Shown here piece after piece: positions 23,457 to 31,185 of a stretch of DNA of 36,121 bases (its first letter is position 1; every line of letters starts with the position of its first letter). The stretch is from Burkholderiales bacterium (lineage in GTDB: Bacteria > Pseudomonadota > Gammaproteobacteria > Burkholderiales > SG8-41), in the NCBI GenBank assembly GCA_019746155.1, contig JAIESJ010000090.1, positions 1 to 36,121 on the forward strand, written 5' to 3'. The notes beneath the pieces were generated by a model. The model saw nothing but the letters and a program-made list of their open reading frames with translations. It had not been told where the DNA came from and did not search any database. The position numbers were made by a program, and so were the translations under genes.

Positions 23457-24470
23457 GTTCTTGGATTGATCGACCAGGCGGTTTTTCTTGATCCACGGCA
23501 TCATGTCGCGCAACTTGGCACCCACGGTTTCGACCTGGTGCGCTTGCCCGATGCGGCGCATCGCCTTGAGCGTGGGAGCGCCCGCCTTGTTCTCGAGTAT
23601 GAATTCCTTGGCGAACTGGCCGGTCTGGATTTCGGCCAGGATTTTTCTCATCTCGGCGCGCACCTGCTCGTTGACGATGCGCGGTCCGCGGGTGAAGTCA
23701 CCATACTCGGCGGTGTTCGAAACGGAATAGCGCATGTTGGCGATGCCGCCCTCGTAGATCAGATCGACGATGAGCTTGACCTCGTGCAGACACTCGAAAT
23801 ACGCCATCTCCGGCGCATAGCCCGCCTCGACCAGCGTTTCGAACCCGGCCTGGATCAACGCCGAAAGGCCGCCGCACAGCACCACCTGCTCGCCGAAAAG
23901 GTCGGTCTCGCATTCCTCGCGGAAGGTGGTTTCGATCACGCCGGCTCGCGCCGCGCCGATCGCGGCAGCGTAGGAGAGCGCGATGTCACGCGCCTTCTTG
24001 CTCGGGTTCTGCGCAACCGCGATCAGCGACGGCACGCCGCCGCCCTGGGTATAAGTCGAACGCACCAGGTGGCCCGGACCCTTGGGCGCAATCATGATGA
24101 CGTCGAGGTCGGCACGCGGCTCGATCTGCTTGAAGTGGATGTTGAAACCGTGGGCGAAAGCCAGCGTCGCCCCCTGCTTGATGTTGGGTTCGATCCCGTC
24201 GCGATAGACGTCGGCATGATGTTCGTCGGGCAGCAGAATCATCACCAGATCGGCGCCCTTGACCGCCTCGCCCACTTCCTTCACCGTAAGGCCGGCGTTC
24301 TTGGCTTTGTTCCAGGAGGTTCCGCCCTTGCGCAGCCCCACGGTAACCTTCACGCCCGAATCCTTGAGGTTGTTGGCGTGAGCGTGGCCCTGCGAGCCGT
24401 AGCCGATGATGGCCACGTGCTTGCGCTTGATCAGGGATAGGTCGGCGTCCTTGTCATAGTAAATCTTCAT
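23454..24470 (-). CDS. ilvC: Ketol-acid reductoisomerase (NADP+)
   Basis: Second common step of isoleucine and valine synthesis. The 338-residue class I enzyme has the dinucleotide loop GYGSQGHAHANNL (about 24-36) and APKGPGHLVRSTY. The metal/substrate residues lie in the C-terminal knotted domain (ETDLFGEQVVLCGGL, FECLHEVKLIVDLIYEGG). The ATG at 24470 has a good AGAGGA site. It lies behind ilvN with a gap hairpin between. Confidence 0.98.
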   Translation of the reverse strand: MKIYYDKDADLSLIKRKHVAIIGYGSQGHAHANNLKDSGVKVTVGLRKGGTSWNKAKNAGLTVKEVGEAVKGADLVMILLPDEHHADVYRDGIEPNIKQGATLAFAHGFNIHFKQIEPRADLDVIMIAPKGPGHLVRSTYTQGGGVPSLIAVAQNPSKKARDIALSYAAAIGAARAGVIETTFREECETDLFGEQVVLCGGLSALIQAGFETLVEAGYAPEMAYFECLHEVKLIVDLIYEGGIANMRYSVSNTAEYGDFTRGPRIVNEQVRAEMRKILAEIQTGQFAKEFILENKAGAPTLKAMRRIGQAHQVETVGAKLRDMMPWIKKNRLVDQSKN

Positions 24471-24492
24471 GATTTTCCTCTGGTTTAAACGC

Positions 24493-24556
24493 GTGAGGGG
24501 TGAAGCGCGAGGTGCGCATTGCTGCGGGTTCCCACCCCTTGCTCCTCACCTCTCAC
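24493..24556. repeat. Gap hairpin between ilvN and ilvC
   Basis: The left arm (24493-24514, GTGAGGGGTGAAGCGCGAGG) and right arm (24533-24556, with CCCTTGCTCCTCACCTCTCA) are imperfectly complementary. The right arm runs into the ilvN stop codon. It is a degenerate member of the GTGA-rich gap hairpins. Confidence 0.6.
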
Positions 24557-25047
24557 TAGACTTTCAAAACCCGGTCGCCGCGGCCGATGCCGGAGGCGCC
24601 GGTGCGCACCGTCTCCAGGATCGCGGCGCGGTCGATGGCATTCAGGAAAGCGTCGAGCTTGGCGCCGGTGCCGGTCAGCTCGATCGTATAGTCCTTGTCG
24701 GTGACATCAATGATGCGCCCGCGGAAAATGTCCGCCATGCGCTTCATCTCCTCGCGGTCCCTGCCGATCGCGCGCACCTTGACCAGCATCAGCTCGCGCT
24801 CGATGTGATCGCCGTCCGACAGATCGACCACCTTGACCACGTCGATCAGCTTGTTGAGCTGCTTGGTGATCTGCTCGACCACCTCGTCGGAGCCGGCGGT
24901 AACGATGGTCATGCGTGACAGCGTGGCGTCTTCGGTCGGCGCCACGGTGAGCGATTCGATGTTGTAGCCGCGCGCCGAGAACAGCCCTGACACGCGCGAT
25001 AACGCCCCGGCTTCGTTTTCCAGCAAAACGGAAATGATGTGTCTCAT
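24556..25047 (-). CDS. ilvN: Acetolactate synthase small (regulatory) subunit
   Basis: Regulatory subunit that activates the catalytic subunit and confers valine feedback. The 163-residue protein starts with the ACT domain (ISVLLENEAGALSRVSGLFS, RGYNIESLTVAPTED), followed by the C-terminal ALS small-subunit domain (about 85-160). The size fits the IlvH/IlvN family. It begins 9 nt behind ilvB, so the two subunits are co-translated. Confidence 0.96.
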   Translation of the reverse strand: MRHIISVLLENEAGALSRVSGLFSARGYNIESLTVAPTEDATLSRMTIVTAGSDEVVEQITKQLNKLIDVVKVVDLSDGDHIERELMLVKVRAIGRDREEMKRMADIFRGRIIDVTDKDYTIELTGTGAKLDAFLNAIDRAAILETVRTGASGIGRGDRVLKV

Positions 25048-25056
25048 GCTTCTTGT

Positions 25057-26754
25057 TTATACCAGGATCATTTCGGACAAACCCTTGCCGCCGGGCACCA
25101 TCGGAAACACGTTCTCGGTCTGGTCGGTGACAAAATCCAGGAATACCAGGTCCTTCTTGCGCGCGAACGCTTCCTTGAGCGCGGGCTCGACATCCGCGGG
25201 TTTCTCGACGCGCATGCCGACATGGCCGTAGGCTTCGGCAAGTTTCACGAAATCGGGCAGCGCATCCATATACGATTCGGCATAACGGTTGCCGTGGAAG
25301 AACTCCTGCCACTGCCGCACCATGCCCATGTACTTGTTGTTGAGGTTGACGATCTTGACCGGCAGCCGGTACTGCTTGCAGGTCGAGAGCTCCTGGATGC
25401 ACATCTGGATGCTGGCTTCGCCGGTGACGCAGGCCACGGTCGACTTGGGATGCGCAAGCTGCACGCCCATCGCATAAGGCAGACCCACCCCCATCGTGCC
25501 CAGCCCGCCCGAGTTGATCCAGCGCCGCGGCTTGTTGAATTTGTAGAACTGCGCGGCCCACATCTGGTGCTGGCCGACGTCGGAAGTCACGAATGCGTCG
25601 CCCTTGGTGACCTCGTAGAGCTTTTCGATCACGAACTGGGGCTTGATGATGGTGCTCGCGCGATCGTACTTGAGGCACTCGCGGCTGCGCCACTCTTTGA
25701 TCTGCGCCCACCAGCTCTTGAGCGCGGCCTGGTCCGGTTTTTCCCTGGCCGCCTGCAGCTGCTTGATGAGTTCCTGCAACACCTCGCGCACGTTGCCCAC
25801 GACCGGGATGTCGACCCGCACGCGCTTCGAGATCGACGAGGGGTCGATGTCGACATGAATGATCTTGCGCGGCTGTTCGAAAAAGTGCCTGGGATTACCG
25901 ATCACGCGGTCGTCGAAGCGCGCGCCGATCGCAAGCAGCACGTCGCAGTGCTGCATCGCCATGTTGGCTTCATACGTGCCGTGCATGCCGAGCATGCCCA
26001 CGAACTGCGGGTCGGTCGCCGGATAACCGCCGAGTCCCATCAGCGTGTTGGTGCACGGGAAACCCAGCATGCGCACCAACTGGGCGAGCTGCTGGGAAGC
26101 ATCGCCCAGAATCACGCCGCCGCCGGTGTAGATCATCGGCCGCTTGGCCGACATCAGCATCTGGATGGCCTTCCTGATTTGCCCCGCATGTCCCTTGACG
26201 ACCGGGTTGTAGGAGCGCATGGAAACCTTGTCGGGGTAGCTGAATTCCGTTTTGTGGGTCGTGATGTCCTTCGGAATGTCGATCACCACGGGTCCGGGGC
26301 GACCGGTCGCGGCAATATAGAAGGCCTTCTTGATGGTGGACGCGATGTCCTTGACGTCCTTCACCAGGAAATTGTGTTTGACGCACGGGCGCGTGATGCC
26401 GACGGTATCGCATTCCTGGAACGCGTCCTGGCCGATGGCATGAGTGGGCACCTGGCCGGTGAGGATCACCAGCGGAATCGAGTCCATGTACGCAGTGGCG
26501 ATGCCGGTCACGGCGTTGGTCACGCCCGGGCCCGAAGTCACCAGGGCAACGCCGACCTTGTCGGTGGAACGTGCGTAGCCGTCGGCAGCGTGCACCGCAC
26601 CCTGTTCATGGCGAACCAGGATATGCTTGACCTTGTCCTGCTTGAACAGCTCGTCGTAAAGGAACAATACCGCGCCGCCAGGATAGCCGAACACATGTTC
26701 GACGCCCTCTTCCTGCAGGCACCGGACCACAATCTCAGCGCCGGTCAATTGCAT
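25057..26754 (-). CDS. ilvB: Acetolactate synthase large (catalytic) subunit
   Basis: Thiamine-diphosphate enzyme condensing pyruvate into acetolactate or acetohydroxybutyrate. The 565-residue protein has the active-site Glu segment (FGYPGGAVLFLYDEL, HEQGAVHAADGYAR), a central FAD-binding domain and the ThDP motif region VTGEASIQMCIQELSTC ending NLNN. The usual GD of the metal motif reads GE, a substitution I recall in other betaproteobacterial enzymes. The ATG at 26754 (MQLTGAEIVV) fits the family. It is the first gene of ilvB-ilvN-ilvC-psd-pssA-leuA, with a promoter at 26788-26816. Confidence 0.97.
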   Translation of the reverse strand: MQLTGAEIVVRCLQEEGVEHVFGYPGGAVLFLYDELFKQDKVKHILVRHEQGAVHAADGYARSTDKVGVALVTSGPGVTNAVTGIATAYMDSIPLVILTGQVPTHAIGQDAFQECDTVGITRPCVKHNFLVKDVKDIASTIKKAFYIAATGRPGPVVIDIPKDITTHKTEFSYPDKVSMRSYNPVVKGHAGQIRKAIQMLMSAKRPMIYTGGGVILGDASQQLAQLVRMLGFPCTNTLMGLGGYPATDPQFVGMLGMHGTYEANMAMQHCDVLLAIGARFDDRVIGNPRHFFEQPRKIIHVDIDPSSISKRVRVDIPVVGNVREVLQELIKQLQAAREKPDQAALKSWWAQIKEWRSRECLKYDRASTIIKPQFVIEKLYEVTKGDAFVTSDVGQHQMWAAQFYKFNKPRRWINSGGLGTMGVGLPYAMGVQLAHPKSTVACVTGEASIQMCIQELSTCKQYRLPVKIVNLNNKYMGMVRQWQEFFHGNRYAESYMDALPDFVKLAEAYGHVGMRVEKPADVEPALKEAFARKKDLVFLDFVTDQTENVFPMVPGGKGLSEMILV

Positions 26755-26787
26755 CACCGATCCCGACCTCAAAAACGGAAACATGGA

Positions 26788-26816
26788 ACATTACCGGTTG
26801 GCGGCACTTTGGTCAA
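26788..26816 (-). promoter_or_regulatory. Candidate promoter of the ilvB operon
   Basis: On the minus strand TTGACC (26811-26816) lies 17 nt from TAATGT (26788-26793). The -35 is good and the -10 weak. The predicted leader is only about 27 nt, leaving no room for an ilv attenuator. Confidence 0.5.
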
Positions 26817-26896
26817 GCAAAATATCCCTGTAAACAGCATGATAGACATGCCGTGCGCCCTCCGCAGCAGACCTTGCTTGCGCCGTGCGGACGATT

Positions 26897-26905
26897 TGCT
26901 AAGAT
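26897..26905 (+). promoter_or_regulatory. Candidate extended -10 for the ECF sigma operon
   Basis: TGCTAAGAT (26897-26905) is an extended -10 match. A weak TTGCGC lies 16 nt upstream at 26878. It would give a 5' leader of about 130 nt before the CTG start at 27041. Confidence 0.4.
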
Positions 26906-26930
26906 GCGTCCGACCACGTGCGAAAACACG

Positions 26931-26965
26931 CATGCAACGGGATGCAGACTGGTCCCGGTTGCATG
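26931..26965 (+). promoter_or_regulatory. Stable hairpin in the ECF sigma 5' leader
   Basis: CATGCAAC (26931-26938) pairs with GTTGCATG (26958-26965), and the inner GGGA pairs with TCCC, with one bulged G and a 10-nt loop. It may be an RNA structure in the leader or a DNA operator. A second GCATG-rich stretch follows at 26969-26982. Confidence 0.45.
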
Positions 26966-27040
26966 AGCGGCATGGCATGCATACCCGGACAGACGGAAAT
27001 TTACCGCACACGCTGCTAAAAAACATTCAAGGCGACGTCA

Positions 27041-27610
27041 CTGGCTACCTACAAGGAACTCTCCGACTTTCTCGCTGAAGTAGAACGCCGTGCCTACAAG
27101 CAGGCACTGTTCGCGGTTCGCGACGATCACCTCGCACTGGATATCGTGCAGGATGCGATGCTGAAGCTTGCCGAAAAGTATGCAATGCGGCCACCCGCCG
27201 AATTGCCGCTGCTGTTCCAGCGTATCCTGCAGAACACGATCCGCGATTTTTACCGCCGCCAGAAAGTGCGCTCGCTGTGGACGATGCCGGTGTCGTTGCT
27301 GTTCGGCGGCGGCGACGGCAACGAGGACCATGATCCGCTGGAAACTTTGGAAGTCGAAAACGACTCCAAATTCAGCGAGCCTCCCGCGGAGCAGTTTGAA
27401 AGATCACAAGTGCTTGGTTTTATTGAAAAAGCACTGGAAAAACTGCCTGCCCGTCAACGTCAGGCCTTCCTGCTGCGTTACTGGGAAGGAATGGACGTCG
27501 CGGAAGCGGCAAAAATAATGGACTGCTCGGAGGGGAGTGTGAAAACGCACTGCTCGCGGGCAGCGCATGCCCTTGCCGTAATGCTGAAAAAACAGGGGAT
27601 TGAACCATGA
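27041..27610 (+). CDS. ECF-type RNA polymerase sigma factor, apparent CTG start
   Basis: A 189-residue sigma-70 family factor. Region 2 is seen in ALDIVQDAMLKLAEKY and LLFQRILQNTIRDFYRRQKVRS; region 4 in ALEKLPARQRQAFLLRYWEG followed by the helix-turn-helix DVAEAAKIMDCSEGSVKTH. Family members begin with a segment like LSDFLAEVERRAYKQALFA, which lies upstream of the first in-frame ATG (27146). The only suitable start is CTG at 27041, 8 nt behind AAGG; a TAA at 27017 closes the frame. It overlaps the DUF3619 gene by ATGA, so they are coupled. Confidence 0.88.
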   Translation: MATYKELSDFLAEVERRAYKQALFAVRDDHLALDIVQDAMLKLAEKYAMRPPAELPLLFQRILQNTIRDFYRRQKVRSLWTMPVSLLFGGGDGNEDHDPLETLEVENDSKFSEPPAEQFERSQVLGFIEKALEKLPARQRQAFLLRYWEGMDVAEAAKIMDCSEGSVKTHCSRAAHALAVMLKKQGIEP

Positions 27611-27993
27611 ATCAACAGGACCATGAGCTGGCGGGAAAAATCGTACAGCACCTGAACTACGGAGCCGAACTGCTCGATGAAGGAACGCGCAAGCGTCTGC
27701 TCGCTGCGCGGAAAGTCGCCTTGTCGCATTACAGGGAGAGGCCCGAACCGGTATGGGGCATGGCCTGGGCCGGCCATGCGGCGGTGCGTTTCGGCGAGCG
27801 TCGTTTCGATGTTCGCCTTCTGATCACGGTCGCCGCGCTGGCCGCCGCGCTGATTGGCGTTATCTACTGGCAAACCCGGTCGCCGGCAAATGACATCGCA
27901 GAGATCGATCTCGGGCTGCTGACCGACGATTTGCCGATCAATGCCTACCTCGACGGGGGCTTCGATTCATGGCTAAAACGCTCATCGCGCTGA
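27607..27993 (+). CDS. DUF3619 family membrane protein (possible anti-sigma factor)
   Basis: A 128-residue protein with one central transmembrane segment (LLITVAALAAALIGVIYW, about 71-88). An N-terminal cytoplasmic helical part (LAGKIVQHLNYGAELLDEGTRKRLLAAR) and a C-terminal acidic part (EIDLGLLTDDLPINAYLDGGF) flank it. The layout and position behind an ECF sigma gene suggest an anti-sigma factor, but DUF3619 has no proven function known to me. The start overlaps the sigma stop (ATGA), and its end overlaps the DUF3106 gene by 25 bp. Confidence 0.8.
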   Translation: MNQQDHELAGKIVQHLNYGAELLDEGTRKRLLAARKVALSHYRERPEPVWGMAWAGHAAVRFGERRFDVRLLITVAALAAALIGVIYWQTRSPANDIAEIDLGLLTDDLPINAYLDGGFDSWLKRSSR

Positions 27994-28448
27994 TCGTTGC
28001 GCTATGCCTCGTCTTCCCCGTCACCGCCGCGCAGAGTCAGAGTAAGACCGAGCCCAAAAAAACCGGGAAGCCGGCCTGGACGGAGCTCACTCCGGCCCAG
28101 CAGCAGGTCCTCGCGCCGCTTGCGGGAGAATGGGACAAGCTGGACACCACGCGGCGCAAGAAATGGATTGTGATCGCCGAGCGCTATCCGAAAATGAAGC
28201 CGCAGGAACAGCGACGTCTTCAGGAACGCATGAAGGCATGGGCAGCACTGACGCCCGAACAACGCCGCGCGGCGCGAGAGAGATATCAAACAGTGAAGAA
28301 ACTGCCGCCGGAGAAGCGCAACGAAGTCAAGCAAAAATGGCAGCAGTATCAACAATCGCTCGCGCCCCAAGCCGATACGCCGGGCGGCGAACCGGCGGCT
28401 GATAAGCCCGCCTCCGTTCCCGTCGAAACCGCGCCGGGCGCAAACTAG
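27969..28448 (+). CDS. DUF3106 domain protein, exported
   Basis: A 159-residue protein with a signal peptide (LIALIVALCLVFPVTAAQS). A helical, charged domain follows, with the DUF3106 repeats PAWTELTPAQQQVLAPLAGEW, WIVIAERYPKMKPQEQRRLQ and MKAWAALTPEQRRAARE. The end is a Pro/Ala-rich tail. Function unknown. The repeats recall CpxP/Spy-like LTxxQ motifs, so periplasmic stress sensing with the neighbouring sigma factor is conceivable but unproven. Confidence 0.82.
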   Translation: MAKTLIALIVALCLVFPVTAAQSQSKTEPKKTGKPAWTELTPAQQQVLAPLAGEWDKLDTTRRKKWIVIAERYPKMKPQEQRRLQERMKAWAALTPEQRRAARERYQTVKKLPPEKRNEVKQKWQQYQQSLAPQADTPGGEPAADKPASVPVETAPGAN

Positions 28449-28464
28449 CCGCGGCCGACCCAGC

Positions 28465-28899
28465 GTGGCAAACGGCAACGCGGCGACCAACTCCGGGCGG
28501 GCAGCCAGTCTCGCCAGACGGTTTTTAAGTCTCGTCTACGAAGCCCTGCTGCTCACCGCGGTACTGTTTGCCGGCACGCTCCCGGCCCTGCTTTTGATGC
28601 AACACGCCGCGCCGGTACTCACGCGGCCGCTGCTTCAGCTTTATTTGTTCGTGCTGTGCGGCGGTTATTTTGTGTGGCAGTGGCTGCGCGGCGGTCAGAC
28701 GCTGCCGATGAAAACCTGGCGCCTCAGACTCGTTATGCGCGACGGCACACCGCCGACACTGTACCGCGGCATTTATCGCTATATATTTGCGTCGCTTGGC
28801 CTGGCGCTGTTCGGCGCCGGATTTTTATGGGCGTTCATCGACCGCGAGCGGCAGTTCCTGCACGACCGATTAGCCGGGACACGGATCGTGTCCGTTTAA
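28465..28899 (+). CDS. RDD family membrane protein
   Basis: A 144-residue protein with hydrophobic segments at about 25-45, 58-75 and 106-125. The RDD pattern includes LARRFLSLVYEALLLTAVLF, a cytoplasmic loop MKTWRLRLVMRDG and the end FIDRERQFLHDRLAGTRIV. Function unknown; some RDD proteins are transporters. The start is GTG at 28465, 16 nt behind the DUF3106 gene. Its stop codon lies inside the hairpin at 28894-28959. Confidence 0.85.
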   Translation: MANGNAATNSGRAASLARRFLSLVYEALLLTAVLFAGTLPALLLMQHAAPVLTRPLLQLYLFVLCGGYFVWQWLRGGQTLPMKTWRLRLVMRDGTPPTLYRGIYRYIFASLGLALFGAGFLWAFIDRERQFLHDRLAGTRIVSV

Positions 28900-28959
28900 G
28901 GTTTCAAGTCTAAGGTTTAAGGTTCTCCAGCCTCAAACTTAAAACTTGCAACCTGAAAC
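28894..28959. repeat. Heptad-repeat hairpin joining convergent RDD and lptG stop codons
   Basis: Left arm 28894-28922 (AAGGTTT-type units) and right arm 28931-28959 (TCAAACT/TAAAACT/GCAACCT units) are 29 nt each and match at all but about six positions, with an 8-nt loop. Both stop codons, RDD at 28897-28899 and lptG at 28959-28961, fall in or at the arms. It may act as a two-way terminator, though without long T-runs. Confidence 0.75.
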
Positions 28960-30032
28960 TACCTTCGTTCCTGCCACCATATCATCCCCACCGCCATGCC
29001 GAGGAAAAACAGCGTCGGCAGAACGGCGCTCAGCACCGGCGGCCAGTCATTGAGCAACCCGAGGTGAGCAAACAGGCGATTGAGGAAATAAAATGCGAGC
29101 CCGAGCATGATGCCGGCAAAGATCTTGGCGCCGACCCCGCCCTGCCGGCGCTGGTAGTAAGCGAACGGCAGCGCCAGCACCATCATCACCAGAACCGCGA
29201 TGGGGTACATGAGCTTGGCCCAAAGCGCAATTTCGTATTGCAGCGCTTTCTGCCGGTTCTCCCTCAGATGCTGCGCGTAGGAATACAGGCTCCACGCCGA
29301 CATCTGCTCCGGTTGAACCAGCAGCACGTTGAGCAGATCGGGATCGAGTACGGACTGCCAGCTCTCCTCGGCGGCTGTCCTGACGCTTGTTCTCCTCTCC
29401 CCGAACGTTGTCTGCACCACGTCCTTGAGCACCCAGCGGCGCCCGCCCTGGTAATCACCGCGTTTGGCAAGACTGATCGAGCGCAATCGGTATTGGTCGT
29501 CGAATTCGTAAATTCTGATGCCTCTCAGCGTCGAATCCGGCATGACCTCGAGTACGTTGACAAAACTCCTGTCATCCTTGATCCACAACCCCGAGCGAAA
29601 TTCCTGCGCCACCAGGCCGGTAATCGCCTGTGAACGCAGCCGCTGCGCCCACTGCTCGGAATGGGGGGCGATAAATTCACCGAACAGGAAAGTCAGCACC
29701 GCAAACAGCGCGCCGACTGCCACCAGCGTCTCTGACATACGCACGATGGACACGCCGGAAACGCGCATCACCGTATACTCGGAACTTGCGACCAGCTGCG
29801 CCAGCGCAAACAGTGTGCCGATCAGCGCCGCGATCGGAAATAACTCATAAACATGGTTCGGTGCGGACAGCAGCACGAAGACCATGACATGCCGGAAGCT
29901 GTAACTGCCCCGGCCCACATCCCTGATCTGGTCGATCAGGTCGAAAAATGCAAACAGCATCAACAGCGCCACGAACACCAGCAAAGTGGCGGCAATGATT
30001 TCGCTCATCAGATAACGCCGCAGCGTCTTCAT
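28959..30032 (-). CDS. lptG: LPS export ABC transporter permease LptG
   Basis: One of two YjgP/YjgQ-family permeases that, with LptF and LptB, extract LPS from the inner membrane. The 357-residue protein has N-terminal membrane segments (ATLLVFVALLMLFAFFDLID), a periplasmic beta-jellyroll middle (about 130-260) and C-terminal membrane segments (LFFLGMAVGMIWW). The start MKTLRRYLMSEI at 30032 overlaps the lptF stop by 4 bp (ATGA), so translation is coupled. An open frame upstream of this start belongs to lptF. Confidence 0.95.
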   Translation of the reverse strand: MKTLRRYLMSEIIAATLLVFVALLMLFAFFDLIDQIRDVGRGSYSFRHVMVFVLLSAPNHVYELFPIAALIGTLFALAQLVASSEYTVMRVSGVSIVRMSETLVAVGALFAVLTFLFGEFIAPHSEQWAQRLRSQAITGLVAQEFRSGLWIKDDRSFVNVLEVMPDSTLRGIRIYEFDDQYRLRSISLAKRGDYQGGRRWVLKDVVQTTFGERRTSVRTAAEESWQSVLDPDLLNVLLVQPEQMSAWSLYSYAQHLRENRQKALQYEIALWAKLMYPIAVLVMMVLALPFAYYQRRQGGVGAKIFAGIMLGLAFYFLNRLFAHLGLLNDWPPVLSAVLPTLFFLGMAVGMIWWQERR

Positions 30033-31108
30033 TTGATGAAGCGGAAAATTGAGAACACCATCAGGCGCCGATAAAACAACAGCAGCAACAGCACGAACAT
30101 ACAGAAGTGCACGCCCCATAATCCGGTCGCGAAACTGATATGCGACTGGGCTATCCATGCCTGCACAATGGAAAGCAGGTTGCTGTAGACCATGTAAACC
30201 AGCAGCGCCAGCATCAGGTTCATCGAGCGCCCGGCGCGGGGGTTTACAAAGGACAGTGGGATGGCAATGAGCGACAGAATCAGCGCGGACAGCGGCAAAC
30301 CGAAGCGCCACGACAGTTCGGCGAGATTGTCTGGCGTACGCTCGCGCAGCAGATCAAGCGTCGGGGTCGTTTTGGTGGAGGGCGCGCGCCCCCGCATCTC
30401 GTTCGCCTCGATACGCATCGCATAGCGGTCAAATTCGAAAATCCTGTACTCCGCCGTGCCGGGCTCGCCCTCATAGCGCCGGCCGTTGAGCAACACCAGA
30501 AAACGGTCGCCGTTGTCCATCGTCTCCTGAAACCCGCGGCGCGCCACCATCACGCCCATTTTCTGATTCTGGGTCGAACTCACAAAGACGTTGGCCACGA
30601 GGTTTTCCGCGCCCGATATTTCCTCGACGAAGTACACCCGTTCCGCCTGATGCGATTCACGGAACATGCCAGGCGTTACTGCTGACACGTCATCGCGACT
30701 TTCCAGCAAGCGCCGGAATTCCTCAGCCTTGCTCACCGCCCACGGCGACAGCACGATGGAAAGCAGCGCAATGGTGAACACCAGCGGCGCGGCAAACAGC
30801 AGCACCGGACGGATCCAGTCGGTGAGGCCCATGCCGCACGAGAACCATACCACCATTTCAGAGTCGCGGTAGCTGCGGGTCAAGGTCATCAGCACCGCGA
30901 TAAACAACGTCAGCGACAACAGCACCGGCAGATAAGTCACCAGCGTGAGTCCGAGCAGCGCGACGACGCCGGTGGAAGTGATGGTGCCGCTCGCCGCCTC
31001 CCCCAGCAGGCGTACCAGTTGCGTAGTGATGGTGATGCCCAGCAGCACGAAGAAGGTGCCGAGCGCGGCGATCGTGAATTCACGCAGCAGGGATTTGCGG
31101 AAGATCAT
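30029..31108 (-). CDS. lptF: LPS export ABC transporter permease LptF
   Basis: Partner permease of LptG. The 359-residue protein begins MIFRKSLLREFTIAALGTFF. It has six predicted membrane segments split by a periplasmic domain (about 130-270, with RVYFVEEISG and VMVARRGFQ). The C-terminal part shows WRFGLPLSALILSLIAIPLS, typical of the family. It is divergent from pepA, the common lptFG/pepA arrangement. Confidence 0.95.
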   Translation of the reverse strand: MIFRKSLLREFTIAALGTFFVLLGITITTQLVRLLGEAASGTITSTGVVALLGLTLVTYLPVLLSLTLFIAVLMTLTRSYRDSEMVVWFSCGMGLTDWIRPVLLFAAPLVFTIALLSIVLSPWAVSKAEEFRRLLESRDDVSAVTPGMFRESHQAERVYFVEEISGAENLVANVFVSSTQNQKMGVMVARRGFQETMDNGDRFLVLLNGRRYEGEPGTAEYRIFEFDRYAMRIEANEMRGRAPSTKTTPTLDLLRERTPDNLAELSWRFGLPLSALILSLIAIPLSFVNPRAGRSMNLMLALLVYMVYSNLLSIVQAWIAQSHISFATGLWGVHFCMFVLLLLLFYRRLMVFSIFRFIK

Positions 31109-31185
31109 CCGGATGCTTTACTTTTGGCAAAGAATGCGCAGATAATCAGGCATATACTGTACCTTATCTGCACAGGAGTTTCAGC

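Noticed and set aside
26755..26790. ilv attenuator leader peptide ahead of ilvB
   Set aside because: The predicted promoter leaves only about 27 nt before ilvB, and no ORF rich in Ile, Leu or Val codons is found there.
25039..27078. Open frame of 679 codons on the plus strand opposite ilvN, ilvB and the ilv promoter
   Set aside because: It spans two genes and a promoter region antisense and is rich in His, Arg, Val and Asp, as expected from reversed GC-rich codons. No recognisable domain is present.
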